From Lachnospiraceae bacterium M18-1 (lineage in GTDB: Bacteria; Bacillota; Clostridia; Lachnospirales; Lachnospiraceae): a stretch of DNA of 64,000 bases. Every line of letters starts with the position of its first letter. Positions within the stretch are counted from its first letter, which is position 1. Positions 1-9,086 of this stretch are shown here, piece after piece. Below the pieces are notes generated by a model. It was not told the DNA's origin. It searched no databases and was given only the letters and a program-made list of their open reading frames with translations. The DNA is taken from contig KE159605.1 of assembly GCA_000403295.2 (NCBI GenBank), positions 839,409 through 903,408 on the forward strand, written 5' to 3'. Made by a program: the position numbers and the translations under genes.

Positions 1-228
1 ATGTTCGCCTTCTGTAACCGCAGACGGACATCCATCAAAATCCTTCAATGGGACGGATCCGGTTTCTGGATCCTGATGAAGCGGCTCGACCGCAATTACT
101 TCCGCTGGCCGGATACGCCGGATGAGTTGAAAAAAGTGACCTTAAAGGAAATTCATTGGTTATGTGATGGACTGTCCCTCGACCCAAAAGGCGCTTTTGA
201 GGAACATCATCCGAAGATCACAATCTAA
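1..228 (+). CDS. tnpB: IS66 accessory protein TnpB (Orf2), 3' part
   Basis: The 75 visible residues match the C-terminal half of IS66 Orf2/TnpB proteins (PF05717), with the typical FCNRRR, IKILQWDGSGFW and KRL...FRWP blocks. Members of this family are about 110-120 residues long, so the ATG at base 1 is probably an internal codon and the gene starts upstream of the window. The protein is needed for IS66 transposition but has no established enzymatic activity. It is unrelated to the RNA-guided TnpB of IS200/IS605. tnpC follows after 152 bp. Confidence 0.85.
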   Translation: MFAFCNRRRTSIKILQWDGSGFWILMKRLDRNYFRWPDTPDELKKVTLKEIHWLCDGLSLDPKGAFEEHHPKITI

Positions 229-380
229 TCTACACCGATTTTCCTGTCAATTCGCAAAAAGCTGAAAAAGTGGCAGTTTTCAATGAATTTTCCTCTGTTT
301 TTCCATCCGGTTTCCTCTCGAAAACAGAGCGGTTTCATGATATACTTTTCTCAGACCACAAGAGATAGGAGGGCTGGATC

Positions 381-2039
381 ATGGAACCGCTTTTTTCTGA
401 AAAACAATTGCAGGATATGAGCAAAGAGAATATCATCACATTGATACAGGCCATGCAGGTGCATCAGAAAAAACAGGAAACAGAGATCCAGCTCCTGAAA
501 GAAAAAACGAAGGAACTGGAGTTTATGAATGCACTGCTTTCGGATCGGCTGGCACTTGCGCAGAGGAAGCAGTTTGGCTCTTCCAGCGAAAAATACGCGG
601 AAGGCTATGAGCAGATGGACCTGTTCAATGAGGCGGAGCAGGAGGCCGATCCCAATGCAGCCGAGCCAGAGATGGAGGAGATCCATCCAAAATCTTATAA
701 ACGTAAAAAACCAACCGGAAAAAAGGAAGAGGACCTTTCCGCTTTTGAAACCACAGAAGTGATCAAACATAAATTAGAAGGAAACGACAGATTCTGCCCT
801 GAATGTGGGACAAAATATAAAGTGGTGACTACGGAGACCGTAAAATATTTGAAATTCATCCCTGCCCGATTTGAAGTGGTGGAGGAGACCACCTATGTTT
901 ATGCCTGTCCCAAATGCGGGATGATGAAGCGCCCGCAGAAAGATCCGTCACTTCTCAAAGGCAGTGTTGCGACACCATCCCTCGTTGCCGGCATTATGAA
1001 TGCGAAATATGTGAACGGGATGCCGCTTGCGCGACAGGAGAGGGAGTTCGCAAGATATAACCTGAACCTGTCAACAAAGACCATGGCTAACTGGATCATC
1101 CTGTGCGCAAAACGGTACCTGCAGCCGATCTATGACCTGATGAGGGAAGAATTCCTGCGCAGCAGATATATCCACTGTGATGAAACCCGACTCCAGGTGA
1201 TCGATGAGCCCGAGCAAAAAGGGACAACCCAGAACTGGATGTGGGTGTATCTTACGGATGAATACAGCGGAGCCCCACGGATGGTCCTCTTCCAATATGA
1301 AAGGACCAGGGGTGGATACCATCCGGTGGAATTCCTGGGGGATGAGTTCCGTGGCTATCTGACCTGTGATGGATACCAGGCTTACCACGGCCTCCCGGAG
1401 CAGATCACCGTGACAGGGTGCATGGCACACGCAAGGCGGCGTTTTGATGAAGCCCTGACCCCTTTAAAAAAGGGCTTTACCAAAGAACAGCTGAAAGAAA
1501 CAACTGCATACCAGGCAATGGCACGGATCGGCATGCTTTATAAGATAGAGGAACTACTCCGTAACCAATCTCCTGAGGAAAGATATGCTGAGCGTCAGAA
1601 GCAGTCAAAACCGCTTTTAGAGGCTTTCTTCGGATGGCTGCATACTTTGGAAGGCTCTGTAAACCGGTCTTCTAAAATAGGAGAGGCCGTTTTATACGCT
1701 TTAAATCAGGAAAAATACCTCAAAGCCTATCTGGAAGACGGACATCTGAGTATCGATAACTCGGCCGCGGAGAGGGCGATCAAGAACTTTGCCATTGGGC
1801 GCCGCAACTGGCTGTTCTCCAAAAGCATCAAAGGCGCGGAGGCCAGCGCGACCGTATACAGCATCACGGAGACGGCGTTACTGAATGGGCTTAAGCCATA
1901 TGACTATGTGGCTTACATACTGGAACGTATGAAAGATCTGGGGCCATTCCCGTCAAAAGAAGATCTCCAGCAACTATTACCATGGTCAGAATCCATACCG
2001 GAGTCCTGTCGTACAAATCGTCCAGGTGCGTCCACTTAG
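381..2039 (+). CDS. tnpC: IS66 family transposase TnpC
   Basis: This 552-residue DDE transposase has the full IS66 architecture: an N-terminal coiled-coil (about residues 20-60), the RKQFGSSSEK block near 62-71, a zinc-binding region with CPECG (139-143) and CPKCG (176-180), and the catalytic domain. The acidic triad is visible as D267 (HCDETR), D330 (LTCDGY) and E464 (SAAERA), with the HARRRF motif at 350-355. A strong ribosome binding site (AGGAGGG) precedes the ATG by about 8 nt. The length is normal for the family and there is no frameshift, so the protein is predicted to be functional. Confidence 0.95.
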   Translation: MEPLFSEKQLQDMSKENIITLIQAMQVHQKKQETEIQLLKEKTKELEFMNALLSDRLALAQRKQFGSSSEKYAEGYEQMDLFNEAEQEADPNAAEPEMEEIHPKSYKRKKPTGKKEEDLSAFETTEVIKHKLEGNDRFCPECGTKYKVVTTETVKYLKFIPARFEVVEETTYVYACPKCGMMKRPQKDPSLLKGSVATPSLVAGIMNAKYVNGMPLARQEREFARYNLNLSTKTMANWIILCAKRYLQPIYDLMREEFLRSRYIHCDETRLQVIDEPEQKGTTQNWMWVYLTDEYSGAPRMVLFQYERTRGGYHPVEFLGDEFRGYLTCDGYQAYHGLPEQITVTGCMAHARRRFDEALTPLKKGFTKEQLKETTAYQAMARIGMLYKIEELLRNQSPEERYAERQKQSKPLLEAFFGWLHTLEGSVNRSSKIGEAVLYALNQEKYLKAYLEDGHLSIDNSAAERAIKNFAIGRRNWLFSKSIKGAEASATVYSITETALLNGLKPYDYVAYILERMKDLGPFPSKEDLQQLLPWSESIPESCRTNRPGAST

Positions 2040-2176
2040 CAGAAACTGCTGGGTGGATTTTTTTGTCAAAGTGCAGATAACTTGGTGATGATATAAAAGA
2101 TCAACTCTCATTAAGGCACAGTTTAGCAAATATTGGTGATTTTGAATAGGTACGGATTATTTCTTGCTTACATTGT

Positions 2177-2213
2177 AATCTATAGGAAAATTCGAAGAAG
2201 TTTCCTATAGATT
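2177..2213. repeat. 13-bp perfect inverted repeat (stem-loop)
   Basis: AATCTATAGGAAA at 2177-2189 pairs perfectly with TTTCCTATAGATT at 2201-2213 around an 11-nt loop. It lies between the IS66 right end and the mntP terminator, with A residues after it on the plus strand. It may be a weak terminator or a remnant of the insertion target. Confidence 0.6.
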
Positions 2214-2214
2214 A

Positions 2215-2266
2215 GAAAAAGCGTATCTGCCGCCGGGTGCTATACCGGAAGCAGATACGCTTTTCT
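2215..2266. terminator. Bidirectional rho-independent terminator
   Basis: GCGTATCTGC (2221-2230) and GCAGATACGC (2251-2260) form a perfect 10-bp stem flanked by AAAAA on the left and TTTT on the right. It can terminate mntP on the minus strand and any IS66 read-through on the plus strand. Confidence 0.8.
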
Positions 2267-2303
2267 CCTGCCCTGATCGCCAATTCTTCCGCTGACATTA
2301 GAA

Positions 2304-2861
2304 TCAAAGAATCCCCACTCCTTCCAGCAGGATCTTCGTTCCGATCAGGATCAGGATGATACCGCCGCACAGCTCTGCCCTTGACCTGTATTTTGTGCCG
2401 AATATGCTTCCGATCTTCACTCCCACGGCTGAACAGGCAAAGGTCACTACCCCGATGAAACTCACTGCCGGGATGATAGATACTTTCAAAAATGCAAAGG
2501 TCACTCCCACGGCAAGCGCGTCAATACTTGTTGCGACCGCCAGCAAAAACATGGACTGAACCGACATGGAGCCGTCCATCTGCTCCTCTTTGTCAAAGGA
2601 TTCCTTCACCATCTTTCCTCCGATGATGACCAGCAGGATAAATGCGATCCAGTGGTCATATTCTGTGATCGCATCGGTAAAAAATCTGCCCAGGTAATAT
2701 CCGATCAAAGGCATCAGCGCCTGAAAGCCTCCAAACCAGGCCCCTGCTATGTACATGTGTTTTCTGCTGATCTTCCCAAGGGACAGCCCCTTACAGACAG
2801 ACACCGCAAATGCGTCCATGGAAAGCCCTACCGCCAGGACAAAAAGTTCTAAAATTCCCAT
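2304..2861 (-). CDS. mntP: Putative manganese exporter MntP
   Basis: This 185-residue protein has six predicted membrane helices (roughly 3-22, 36-56, 70-86, 103-125, 130-152, 165-182) in the two-repeat arrangement of the MntP/YebN family (PF02659), which exports Mn2+ from the cytoplasm. The conserved intramembrane aspartates are present at D16 (SMDAFAVS) and D114 (SIDALAVG). It lies 32 bp downstream of the dehydrogenase gene on the same strand and is probably co-transcribed with it. No yybP-ykoY manganese riboswitch is evident in the short gap, unlike some mntP genes, so control would come from the upstream gene's promoter. Confidence 0.9.
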   Translation of the reverse strand: MGILELFVLAVGLSMDAFAVSVCKGLSLGKISRKHMYIAGAWFGGFQALMPLIGYYLGRFFTDAITEYDHWIAFILLVIIGGKMVKESFDKEEQMDGSMSVQSMFLLAVATSIDALAVGVTFAFLKVSIIPAVSFIGVVTFACSAVGVKIGSIFGTKYRSRAELCGGIILILIGTKILLEGVGIL

Positions 2862-2893
2862 TTTTTATTTTCCTTTCATTCTGTTTATCGGGA

Positions 2894-3943
2894 TTACACG
2901 GAAGTAATCCCCATAATCTTAATATAGTCCTCGGTCTTGTCCCGCATGATATGAAATCCCTGGTCCAGCTTATCCAGTGGAAATCTGTGAGTGATCAGGG
3001 CAGCAGGATCGATTCGTTTATGAGCCAGCCGTTCCAGTACGTAATGCCAGTCATCCTGAGGACCTGAAAATGAAGAATTCCATGTTCCCGTCACGGTCAG
3101 TTGATTCCTCAGGATTTTCCAGTATACCGCTTTTTCCAGATTCATATCTGAATATGGATTTCCTACCAGCATGACTCTTCCCCCGGGAGCCGCATGATCG
3201 ATCGCCCATGTTAAAGTCTCATTTTTCCCCACGCATTCGAAAAATATATCTGCTCCCGCACCGTCTGTATGTTTCATCATCCACCGGCCTGCATCCTCTT
3301 TCCTGCTGTCGCACCAGGCTTCCTCCGGCAGCCCCAGCTTCCCAAGCATCTGTTTCTGGAATTCCTTGTTGCCGATAGCCAGGATATTTTTCACTCCGGC
3401 CTCCTGCAGGAACATGATCAACAGAAGCCCGATCGTACCAAGCCCGCATACTGCCACGGTATCCGCCGGATCCGGCGCTATCCGCCTTATGGCATGAATC
3501 GCTACTGCCATGGGCTCCAGCATGGCCGCTTCTTCAAACGTAACGTTGTCCGGCAGTGTGATCAAATTCTCCGCCGGAACCGCCGCAGATTCCGCAAAAC
3601 CGCCGTTTGTGCGGGAGCCAAGATAGCTGTAATGCCTGCACATCTCATACTGCTTCTTCCGGCAGGGGCCGCATTTTCTGCAGGGGATCAGCGGAAAAAT
3701 CCCGACGCGCTGCCCGATCCATCCAGGATCCGCTGCTTTTCCCACTTTTGTCACAACTCCTGAAAATTCATGTCCGGGAATCAGCGGAAAGGAATAGGTA
3801 CCGTTCTGGTAGACCCTGGGAATGTCAGAACCGCAGATTCCGGCCGCTTTCACTTCAACCAGCACTTCGCCGTCATGAAGGACCGGTTCCTCTATATTAT
3901 CCAATCTGAAATCATTGATATCATGCAGCACCCATGCCTTCAT
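2894..3943 (-). CDS. Zinc-dependent alcohol dehydrogenase, GatD-like (galactitol-1-phosphate 5-dehydrogenase family)
   Basis: This is a 349-residue medium-chain dehydrogenase. The catalytic zinc ligands are C37 (GICGSD) and H58-E59 (PGHEF), with E143 as a likely fourth ligand. The structural zinc site is C88, C91, C94 and C102, and the NAD(H) fold carries GLGTIG at 167-172. Overall it most resembles galactitol-1-phosphate or sorbitol dehydrogenases. An alternative worth weighing is a polyol-phosphate reductase of TarJ type, because a TarI-like cytidylyltransferase sits at the far end of the neighbouring glycan operon; the sequence does not decide this. A GAGGGG ribosome binding site precedes the ATG. 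mntP follows 32 bp downstream. Confidence 0.8.
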   Translation of the reverse strand: MKAWVLHDINDFRLDNIEEPVLHDGEVLVEVKAAGICGSDIPRVYQNGTYSFPLIPGHEFSGVVTKVGKAADPGWIGQRVGIFPLIPCRKCGPCRKKQYEMCRHYSYLGSRTNGGFAESAAVPAENLITLPDNVTFEEAAMLEPMAVAIHAIRRIAPDPADTVAVCGLGTIGLLLIMFLQEAGVKNILAIGNKEFQKQMLGKLGLPEEAWCDSRKEDAGRWMMKHTDGAGADIFFECVGKNETLTWAIDHAAPGGRVMLVGNPYSDMNLEKAVYWKILRNQLTVTGTWNSSFSGPQDDWHYVLERLAHKRIDPAALITHRFPLDKLDQGFHIMRDKTEDYIKIMGITSV

Positions 3944-4301
3944 ACGTCCTTTTCCCCTCTATTTGTAAATATATCTGTTCGGTACCCTCTCAGCTACACA
4001 GCAATCCTGCAAAGACTGTCCCTGGGTATGGCTCAGAACAATTGCAGGATGGTTTTCCATATTCTGTTTATTATAAAGGAATTTCACCTAAAAAGATACA
4101 GGCAATTTTCATAAAAAATTCCAGCTGTACGGTTTGATGATCCTTGAATCGCAACCGCACAGCCGAAAAAAATTCCGCTCGTGCGTCTGCTGTTCCATAA
4201 GCTTACTTACAGTACAATGAATTGCGTGCAAGTACACTATCAGATTTCAGCCGTACAAGCGGAAAAGCTTTTCGTCTAAATATGTATTTTCGGGTATGAT
4301 T
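3944..4301. other. Non-coding gap between glycan operon end and dehydrogenase gene
   Basis: No convincing gene lies in these 358 bp. The region holds the probable glycan-operon terminator (4111-4163) and the upstream region of the dehydrogenase. It also has a 9-10 bp inverted repeat (ATCCTGCAA near 4009, TTGCAGGAT near 4042) and a TATAAT-like box on the minus strand near 4070 without a good -35 partner. Confidence 0.6.
4111..4163 (-). terminator. Probable terminator of the glycan operon
   Basis: Read on the minus strand, GCTGTGCGGTT (4163-4153) pairs with AACCGTACAGC (4134-4124) at 10 of 11 positions. A short GGAA spacer and a run of six T residues follow. It lies about 140 bp downstream of the last glycan gene, and no better terminator is visible in the gap. 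Confidence 0.6.
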
Positions 4302-5291
4302 TTATAATGTCCGGATAACGTCCCTGTACATTTCAGCCAGATTTTTTGACGGATGCCACCCCAACTGCCGCAGCTTTTCTCCGGATAGCTTCAAGCCTGT
4401 GTCTGGTGCATACCCCGTCATATTGGGATCTTCCAGTTCTATTTTTACCTTTATCTGCTCTCCTGCTGTCTGACCAGCCGCCAGCTCTGCCATTTCCCGA
4501 ATGCTCATGGTATTTTCCTCATTCACGACATTATAGGCTTCCCCATCTCTGCCGCAGTATAATATAGTAAAAACAGCATTTACAGCATCATCGGATGCAC
4601 AATAATTCCCCATAGAATTTCCCATGGTTTTTAATACAATATCCCGGCCTTCGTTTACTGCACGCGCAAACTGCATGTATACACGGTTATCATCAGGCCG
4701 GATTCCTTTGCCGAAGGTCTGGGCCAGCCTGGAAATTTTCACAGGAACACCATACTCCTGCTGATAAATATAGCAGTAATGCTCTGCCATACGTTTGCCA
4801 AGCGGGTAGCAGCTTCGTGGAGAAAACAACTCAACTTCCCCTAATTCATCCTCTTTTCTCGGTCTTCCTATATCGCCCACTGTTCCGTAAACCTCCATAG
4901 ATGAAAGGCAGACCATACTTTCTATCTGCAGCTTTTTGGCAAGTTCCAGCATATTTCGAGTTCCCATAACAATGGAATCTGCTGTCTCCACAGGATGTCT
5001 TACCATTTCTGCCGACCGCGTGACTGAGGCACAGTGAATGATATAATCGACGGACGAATCTATTGCGGAAAGCAGATCATTCCTATCCCTGATATCGACT
5101 TCTACCAGCAAAAGCTCCTGGTGTTCTGTGCTGTTAAAAATCTGTCTGGCTCTGAAGATATCTCTGGTGATCCCTGTAATCTTGATCCTGCCCTGCTTAT
5201 ACTCTTCGGAATGCATGAGTTCATTTGCCGTCATGCTTCCCAAAAAACCTGTAATACCTGTGATCAGGTAAGTTCCTTCATGAAATTCCAT
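4302..5291 (-). CDS. NAD-dependent sugar epimerase/dehydratase
   Basis: This 329-residue extended short-chain dehydrogenase begins with the Rossmann motif TGITGFLGS (11-19) and has the active-site pair Y162-x3-K166 (CYPLGK). The S/T-rich strand before it (LSSMEVYG) matches UDP-glucose 4-epimerase and dTDP-glucose dehydratase relatives. It is likely to act on a nucleotide sugar, possibly GDP-heptose given the neighbouring HddC-GmhB fusion, with which it overlaps by 14 bp. The exact substrate cannot be read from sequence. It is the last gene of the operon. Confidence 0.8.
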   Translation of the reverse strand: MEFHEGTYLITGITGFLGSMTANELMHSEEYKQGRIKITGITRDIFRARQIFNSTEHQELLLVEVDIRDRNDLLSAIDSSVDYIIHCASVTRSAEMVRHPVETADSIVMGTRNMLELAKKLQIESMVCLSSMEVYGTVGDIGRPRKEDELGEVELFSPRSCYPLGKRMAEHYCYIYQQEYGVPVKISRLAQTFGKGIRPDDNRVYMQFARAVNEGRDIVLKTMGNSMGNYCASDDAVNAVFTILYCGRDGEAYNVVNEENTMSIREMAELAAGQTAGEQIKVKIELEDPNMTGYAPDTGLKLSGEKLRQLGWHPSKNLAEMYRDVIRTL

Positions 5292-6591
5292 GGATTTTCT
5301 TCACTGCCTCCAATAAATCTCTTGCTTCTGTTTCCGCTTTTACGTCATATTTTGCATCTGTCCCTGCTACACCTGTGTGTACAAGAATGGTGTGCAGCCC
5401 TGCATTGATTCCTGTCTGAATATCTATCGTACTATCGCCGATCATATAAGAGTTTGAACAGTCAATATTATATTTTTCTATCATGCCATCTAACATTCCT
5501 GTCCCAGGCTTTCTGCAGCTGCATGTCATTTTGTATTCCGGATTCTCCTCCGGATATCCTTTATCCGGATGGTGCGGGCAAAATGCAAGGTCATCCAGGT
5601 ATGCCCCCTGTTCTCCCAGGAGCACTGCCAGCTTCCTGTGGATTCTTTCGATATCATCTATACTGCACATGCCTCTTGCCACCACAGACTGGTTTGTGAT
5701 CACAACGGCCAGATATCCCGATTCATTGATCAGACGGATGGCTTCAGCCGCACATGGCTCCAGTTCCAGTTCTTCCTCTTTGCTGATCAAGCCTTTGTGC
5801 CTGTTGATCGTACCGTCTCTATCCAGAAAAATACATCTCTGCACATTTGACAGGTTCTTTGTGCTCCACACCCCATCCTTCTGCGCTTTCTGGACTGCCT
5901 GAAACCTGCCCACAGTACCGGCATCTCTGACATATTCCGGTGTCCTGTAACCATATATATGCCCTTTTCCCATAAGCGGCTTCAAAAGATCCTTCTCCAG
6001 ATCCATTTTGGCAGGAGTGTTCAGCTTTTGCAGAACCGATCCTGATATAATATAGATTCCTGCATTCACACAATTATCATACCAGCTTTTTCTAATATTT
6101 GTTTTTGAATCCATTCCTATTACATGGTCCTCATAATCCATCAATATCAGGTCTGAATCATATGGATGAGAATTGGGATGAACCAACAGCGTAGCTGTTG
6201 AATCTTTGCTTTCATGAAAAGCTATCATTCTGTCCCATGCCAGGTCAAACATTACATCACCGAATATCAGGAGAAACGGCTGATCCTGGATTCTGTTTTT
6301 CAGGAAAAAAAGTGAACCAGCGGAACCCAATGGTTCCTTTTCTTCAATATATGTAATGTGGACCCCAAACCTGGAACCATCCTCAAAGTGCTCCTTGATC
6401 TTTTCCCCCAGATGTCCAATGATGATCACAAATTCTTTGATACCGTATCGGCTTAAATTATCGATCTGCCATTGGAGCATCGGCTTTCCGTTGAGGAGGA
6501 GCATTGGCTTTGGGATTTTGTCATGTGTCAGGGGTGTCAGGCGGGTTCCCTTACCGCCGGCCTGGATTACTGCTGTGTAATTGTTTTTCAT
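5278..6591 (-). CDS. Bifunctional D-glycero-D-manno-heptose 1-phosphate nucleotidyltransferase / heptose-1,7-bisphosphate phosphatase (HddC-GmhB fusion)
   Basis: Two enzymes are fused in 437 residues. Residues 1-240 form a sugar-1-phosphate nucleotidyltransferase with the signature QAGGKGTRLTPLT (10-22), followed by PKPML and a metal-binding GD at 111-112. Residues 250-437 form a GmhB-type HAD phosphatase with the nucleophile D257 and acid/base D259 in FLDRDGTIN, a zinc cluster near C338/H340 and C357/C359 (CSCRKP), and the late IGDS motif. Together the domains would perform steps 3 and 4 of GDP-D-glycero-alpha-D-manno-heptose synthesis. GmhA and HddA for the earlier steps are in the same operon. 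The two activities are often encoded separately. Confidence 0.88.
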   Translation of the reverse strand: MKNNYTAVIQAGGKGTRLTPLTHDKIPKPMLLLNGKPMLQWQIDNLSRYGIKEFVIIIGHLGEKIKEHFEDGSRFGVHITYIEEKEPLGSAGSLFFLKNRIQDQPFLLIFGDVMFDLAWDRMIAFHESKDSTATLLVHPNSHPYDSDLILMDYEDHVIGMDSKTNIRKSWYDNCVNAGIYIISGSVLQKLNTPAKMDLEKDLLKPLMGKGHIYGYRTPEYVRDAGTVGRFQAVQKAQKDGVWSTKNLSNVQRCIFLDRDGTINRHKGLISKEEELELEPCAAEAIRLINESGYLAVVITNQSVVARGMCSIDDIERIHRKLAVLLGEQGAYLDDLAFCPHHPDKGYPEENPEYKMTCSCRKPGTGMLDGMIEKYNIDCSNSYMIGDSTIDIQTGINAGLHTILVHTGVAGTDAKYDVKAETEARDLLEAVKKIHGIS

Positions 6592-6692
6592 AATGATTTC
6601 CCATCTTAATTTATTATTTCATAATTCATGCTGTTGATATATATTTATTTTCTTCTAGTCCAATCTTTTCTATCAATATTTCCATCTCCTGC

Positions 6693-7808
6693 TTATAAAA
6701 CCATATAGTAACCTTTTTGAACCAAATTTTTCTTTACCATTCCAAAATACTGCCTGTCCAATGCCAAAATAATTGAGCAATCATCCGGTTCATATGGTAA
6801 ATCTCCCAAATAGAATACCGGTAAAGAATATTTTCCTGCATCTACCATATCTTCTTCATCCGATATAATCCAACCGCTAATCGGGAGATGATTCATCCGG
6901 GCATATTCCGAGTACGTTCTAGCCCAGTAGCCTCCGCCATACAGAAATACGTTTTTTTGTTCTTTCCATTTCATTTTTAACCATTCATGATCCAATCCAT
7001 AATGCCAGTTTATTTCTTTTCTAATATGAGTATATTTCTGTAAGCTGAATGCTCTTTCACTCCATTCCAAATATTCTTTTGGATAATGCTTTCCTATCAG
7101 TTCTAAATATTTATTAAGTTCTTCATCAGTGAGCATATACTCCCACGACATAGTAAGCCCGGAAAAAACACTACATATATTTTTTCTTGTCTGTTTACTT
7201 ACCTCAAAAGCCGCAATATTAGAAAAACCAAAAATTTCAGTTTCATTATTGCACATATACCATTTATTTCCATGTACCAAATCAAACAACAATTTAGTTG
7301 CTATCTCATTGTTTCTGCAAGTCAAATGATTTTCTATCGTATCATGAAGAAGCACGATACACCCTTCCTGTAAATAAGGCAGACAAATTAAGAAATCTAA
7401 AAACTCCCCTGGCATAGAATGAGTGGTATCTAAAATAAGAAAGTCTATCCCTTCTCCGATTCTGTCAATAACATATGGTATTGACTGTCCTAATATAAAT
7501 TCATGTTGTATCTCACTATATCGATGTTCCATATATTCTTTTGCTGCAAATCCTGTTTTTCTTTTATCTGAGCGATACCAAAATTCTGAAACATCAACAG
7601 AATACATCTTTGATTTTAGCCCCAGAGTTTTCAGACATTCCAAAATCATTACAGTAGTGCCTCCAGCTGATACACCAATTTCCAACAACTTCTCTGGTTT
7701 TTTCTTTTTTAACATTCCGCATAAAAAATCACGTTCAAATTCCGTCATTTCAGAATAAACTGCATTTTCTATATCTTGATGGAACAATTCTATTGTTTGA
7801 TAAATCAT
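6693..7808 (-). CDS. SAM-dependent methyltransferase with C-terminal Rossmann-like domain
   Basis: The N-terminal part of this 371-residue protein is a class I methyltransferase (Methyltransf_24 or cephalosporin-hydroxylase type). The SAM-binding glycine loop is LLEIGVSAGGTT, and an acidic residue follows in the next strand (SVDVSE). A FLILDTTHS segment and a LLHDT segment complete the core. Residues about 285-371 form a separate nucleotide-binding-like domain starting KNVFLYGGGYWA, of the kind attached to several glycosyltransferases in this operon. It probably methylates a sugar in the glycan; the acceptor is unknown. The gene is AT-rich like its neighbours. Confidence 0.72.
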   Translation of the reverse strand: MIYQTIELFHQDIENAVYSEMTEFERDFLCGMLKKKKPEKLLEIGVSAGGTTVMILECLKTLGLKSKMYSVDVSEFWYRSDKRKTGFAAKEYMEHRYSEIQHEFILGQSIPYVIDRIGEGIDFLILDTTHSMPGEFLDFLICLPYLQEGCIVLLHDTIENHLTCRNNEIATKLLFDLVHGNKWYMCNNETEIFGFSNIAAFEVSKQTRKNICSVFSGLTMSWEYMLTDEELNKYLELIGKHYPKEYLEWSERAFSLQKYTHIRKEINWHYGLDHEWLKMKWKEQKNVFLYGGGYWARTYSEYARMNHLPISGWIISDEEDMVDAGKYSLPVFYLGDLPYEPDDCSIILALDRQYFGMVKKNLVQKGYYMVL

Positions 7809-7838
7809 ATTCCTATTCTCCTGACAATTAGTATGCTT

Positions 7839-9068
7839 TCATTCCCATTTATCACTTAGTGGAATTATTTCTCTAAAATTGTATTGCTGCAATTGTGACA
7901 TAATTTCCATATGATACTTCTCCAGTGTTGCAATAACCACTGTTTTATCTATAAGCTTTTCATCCAGATCATTCAAGTCATTCACTTTTATTCCCTCTAT
8001 CTCTTCTGGATTATTTCTTTTATCAGAAACCAGAATCATTTCGGGTTTTATATTGTATACCCCCAAATAATTAATCATTTTTTTTGATCTGTTTCCAGCA
8101 CCATATATCAAAATATTTTTTTTACTCGCCAAATCAAATAATTTAAATGTCCTCTTTGTTGTTATACAATTATCTTCTTTCACATGATAGATTATTTTAG
8201 AAAAAAATATATCTTCTATTTCTCTATAAAAAAAATCCCACATACAGCTTCTTCTACATACACTCCACCAATAATCACCCATCACACAATCTAAGTCATT
8301 CCAAGGTTTAATCCTATCTGCATAATGAATGATCCCTGGATTATTCCATGCCATTTTCAATTCAGCTTCTGAAAATAAATTTTCAAATTCACTAATAGGC
8401 CAAGATGAATATTTTGTCATAACATTGAACATAAAAGGCAAAAAGCAAATCTTTCCAAAACAAGCACTATTTATTATATCCTGATCTTGTGAATCCATAT
8501 TGTATGGCAAAAGAGACAACATTTTATCCACTATATTGTCTTTTCGCATTTTAGCCAAATTCATCAAAAGAACACCTGCATTGATGTATTGATCCATATC
8601 TGGTAATAATGCCTGTTTACAATATGATGTATTGTCTGCTTTTAACACATACCATGGTGCTTTCACTCCTGCAACGTAGCATCCCTGTAAATCAAATTCT
8701 AACAATTCTTGTATATTTCTGCATATAATTGTATCTGAGTCAAGGTAAATACATTTTTCTTCCGATAATAATTCTGGAAGTAATAAACGAAAATAGGTAG
8801 GTCTATTTATTGTATTTACTCTTAAGTATACATTTTCAAAAACATTTCCTACATTTTTAAATGTGATACTACAACGAGATTCATAGCTTTTAAAGCATCT
8901 CAGAAATTTCTTTTTACTATTGTGCAAAAAATCATTATCAATCAGAATATAAAAATCATATATTTCATTTACCTTTGAATTCTCTAGTATAGACAGCATG
9001 GACACAACTGTATATTCATAATCATTCGCCGTAGCATATGCTATTGGTATATGTTTTATTGTATTCAT
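7839..9068 (-). CDS. Family 8 glycosyltransferase with C-terminal Rossmann-like domain
   Basis: Residues 1-300 of this 409-residue protein match GT8 retaining glycosyltransferases of the LPS galactosyl/glucosyltransferase kind. There is an early PIAYATANDYEY segment, the metal-binding DSD at 110-112 (IYLDSDTI), the NAGVLLMNL block at 163-171, and the HYADRIKPW motif at 248-256. Residues about 317-409 carry an extra domain beginning NILIYGAGNRSKK. The enzyme should transfer a hexose from a nucleotide sugar to the growing glycan in the cytoplasm; the sugar is not predictable. Confidence 0.85.
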   Translation of the reverse strand: MNTIKHIPIAYATANDYEYTVVSMLSILENSKVNEIYDFYILIDNDFLHNSKKKFLRCFKSYESRCSITFKNVGNVFENVYLRVNTINRPTYFRLLLPELLSEEKCIYLDSDTIICRNIQELLEFDLQGCYVAGVKAPWYVLKADNTSYCKQALLPDMDQYINAGVLLMNLAKMRKDNIVDKMLSLLPYNMDSQDQDIINSACFGKICFLPFMFNVMTKYSSWPISEFENLFSEAELKMAWNNPGIIHYADRIKPWNDLDCVMGDYWWSVCRRSCMWDFFYREIEDIFFSKIIYHVKEDNCITTKRTFKLFDLASKKNILIYGAGNRSKKMINYLGVYNIKPEMILVSDKRNNPEEIEGIKVNDLNDLDEKLIDKTVVIATLEKYHMEIMSQLQQYNFREIIPLSDKWE

Positions 9069-9086
9069 ATTTATAAGATTCCTCTA

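Larger units (their letters stand above)
1..2060 (+). mobile_element. IS66-family insertion sequence, 5' end outside window
   Basis: The C-terminal part of the IS66 accessory protein TnpB is followed by a full-length IS66 TnpC transposase in the same direction, the standard gene order of IS66 elements. The left end and the first accessory gene lie outside the window, so the terminal inverted repeats cannot be paired and the right boundary (about 2.06 kb, just past the tnpC stop) is approximate. The transposase keeps its catalytic residues, so the copy may be active if the left part is intact. Confidence 0.85.

Noticed and set aside
1..228. ATG at base 1 as the true start of the IS66 accessory gene
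   Set aside because: The family is about 110-120 residues and the visible part begins in the middle of a conserved block, so the gene must start before the window.
2177..2213. Terminal inverted repeat of IS66
   Set aside because: The sequence does not resemble known IS66 ends and both arms are local, so it is a stem-loop rather than one end of the element.
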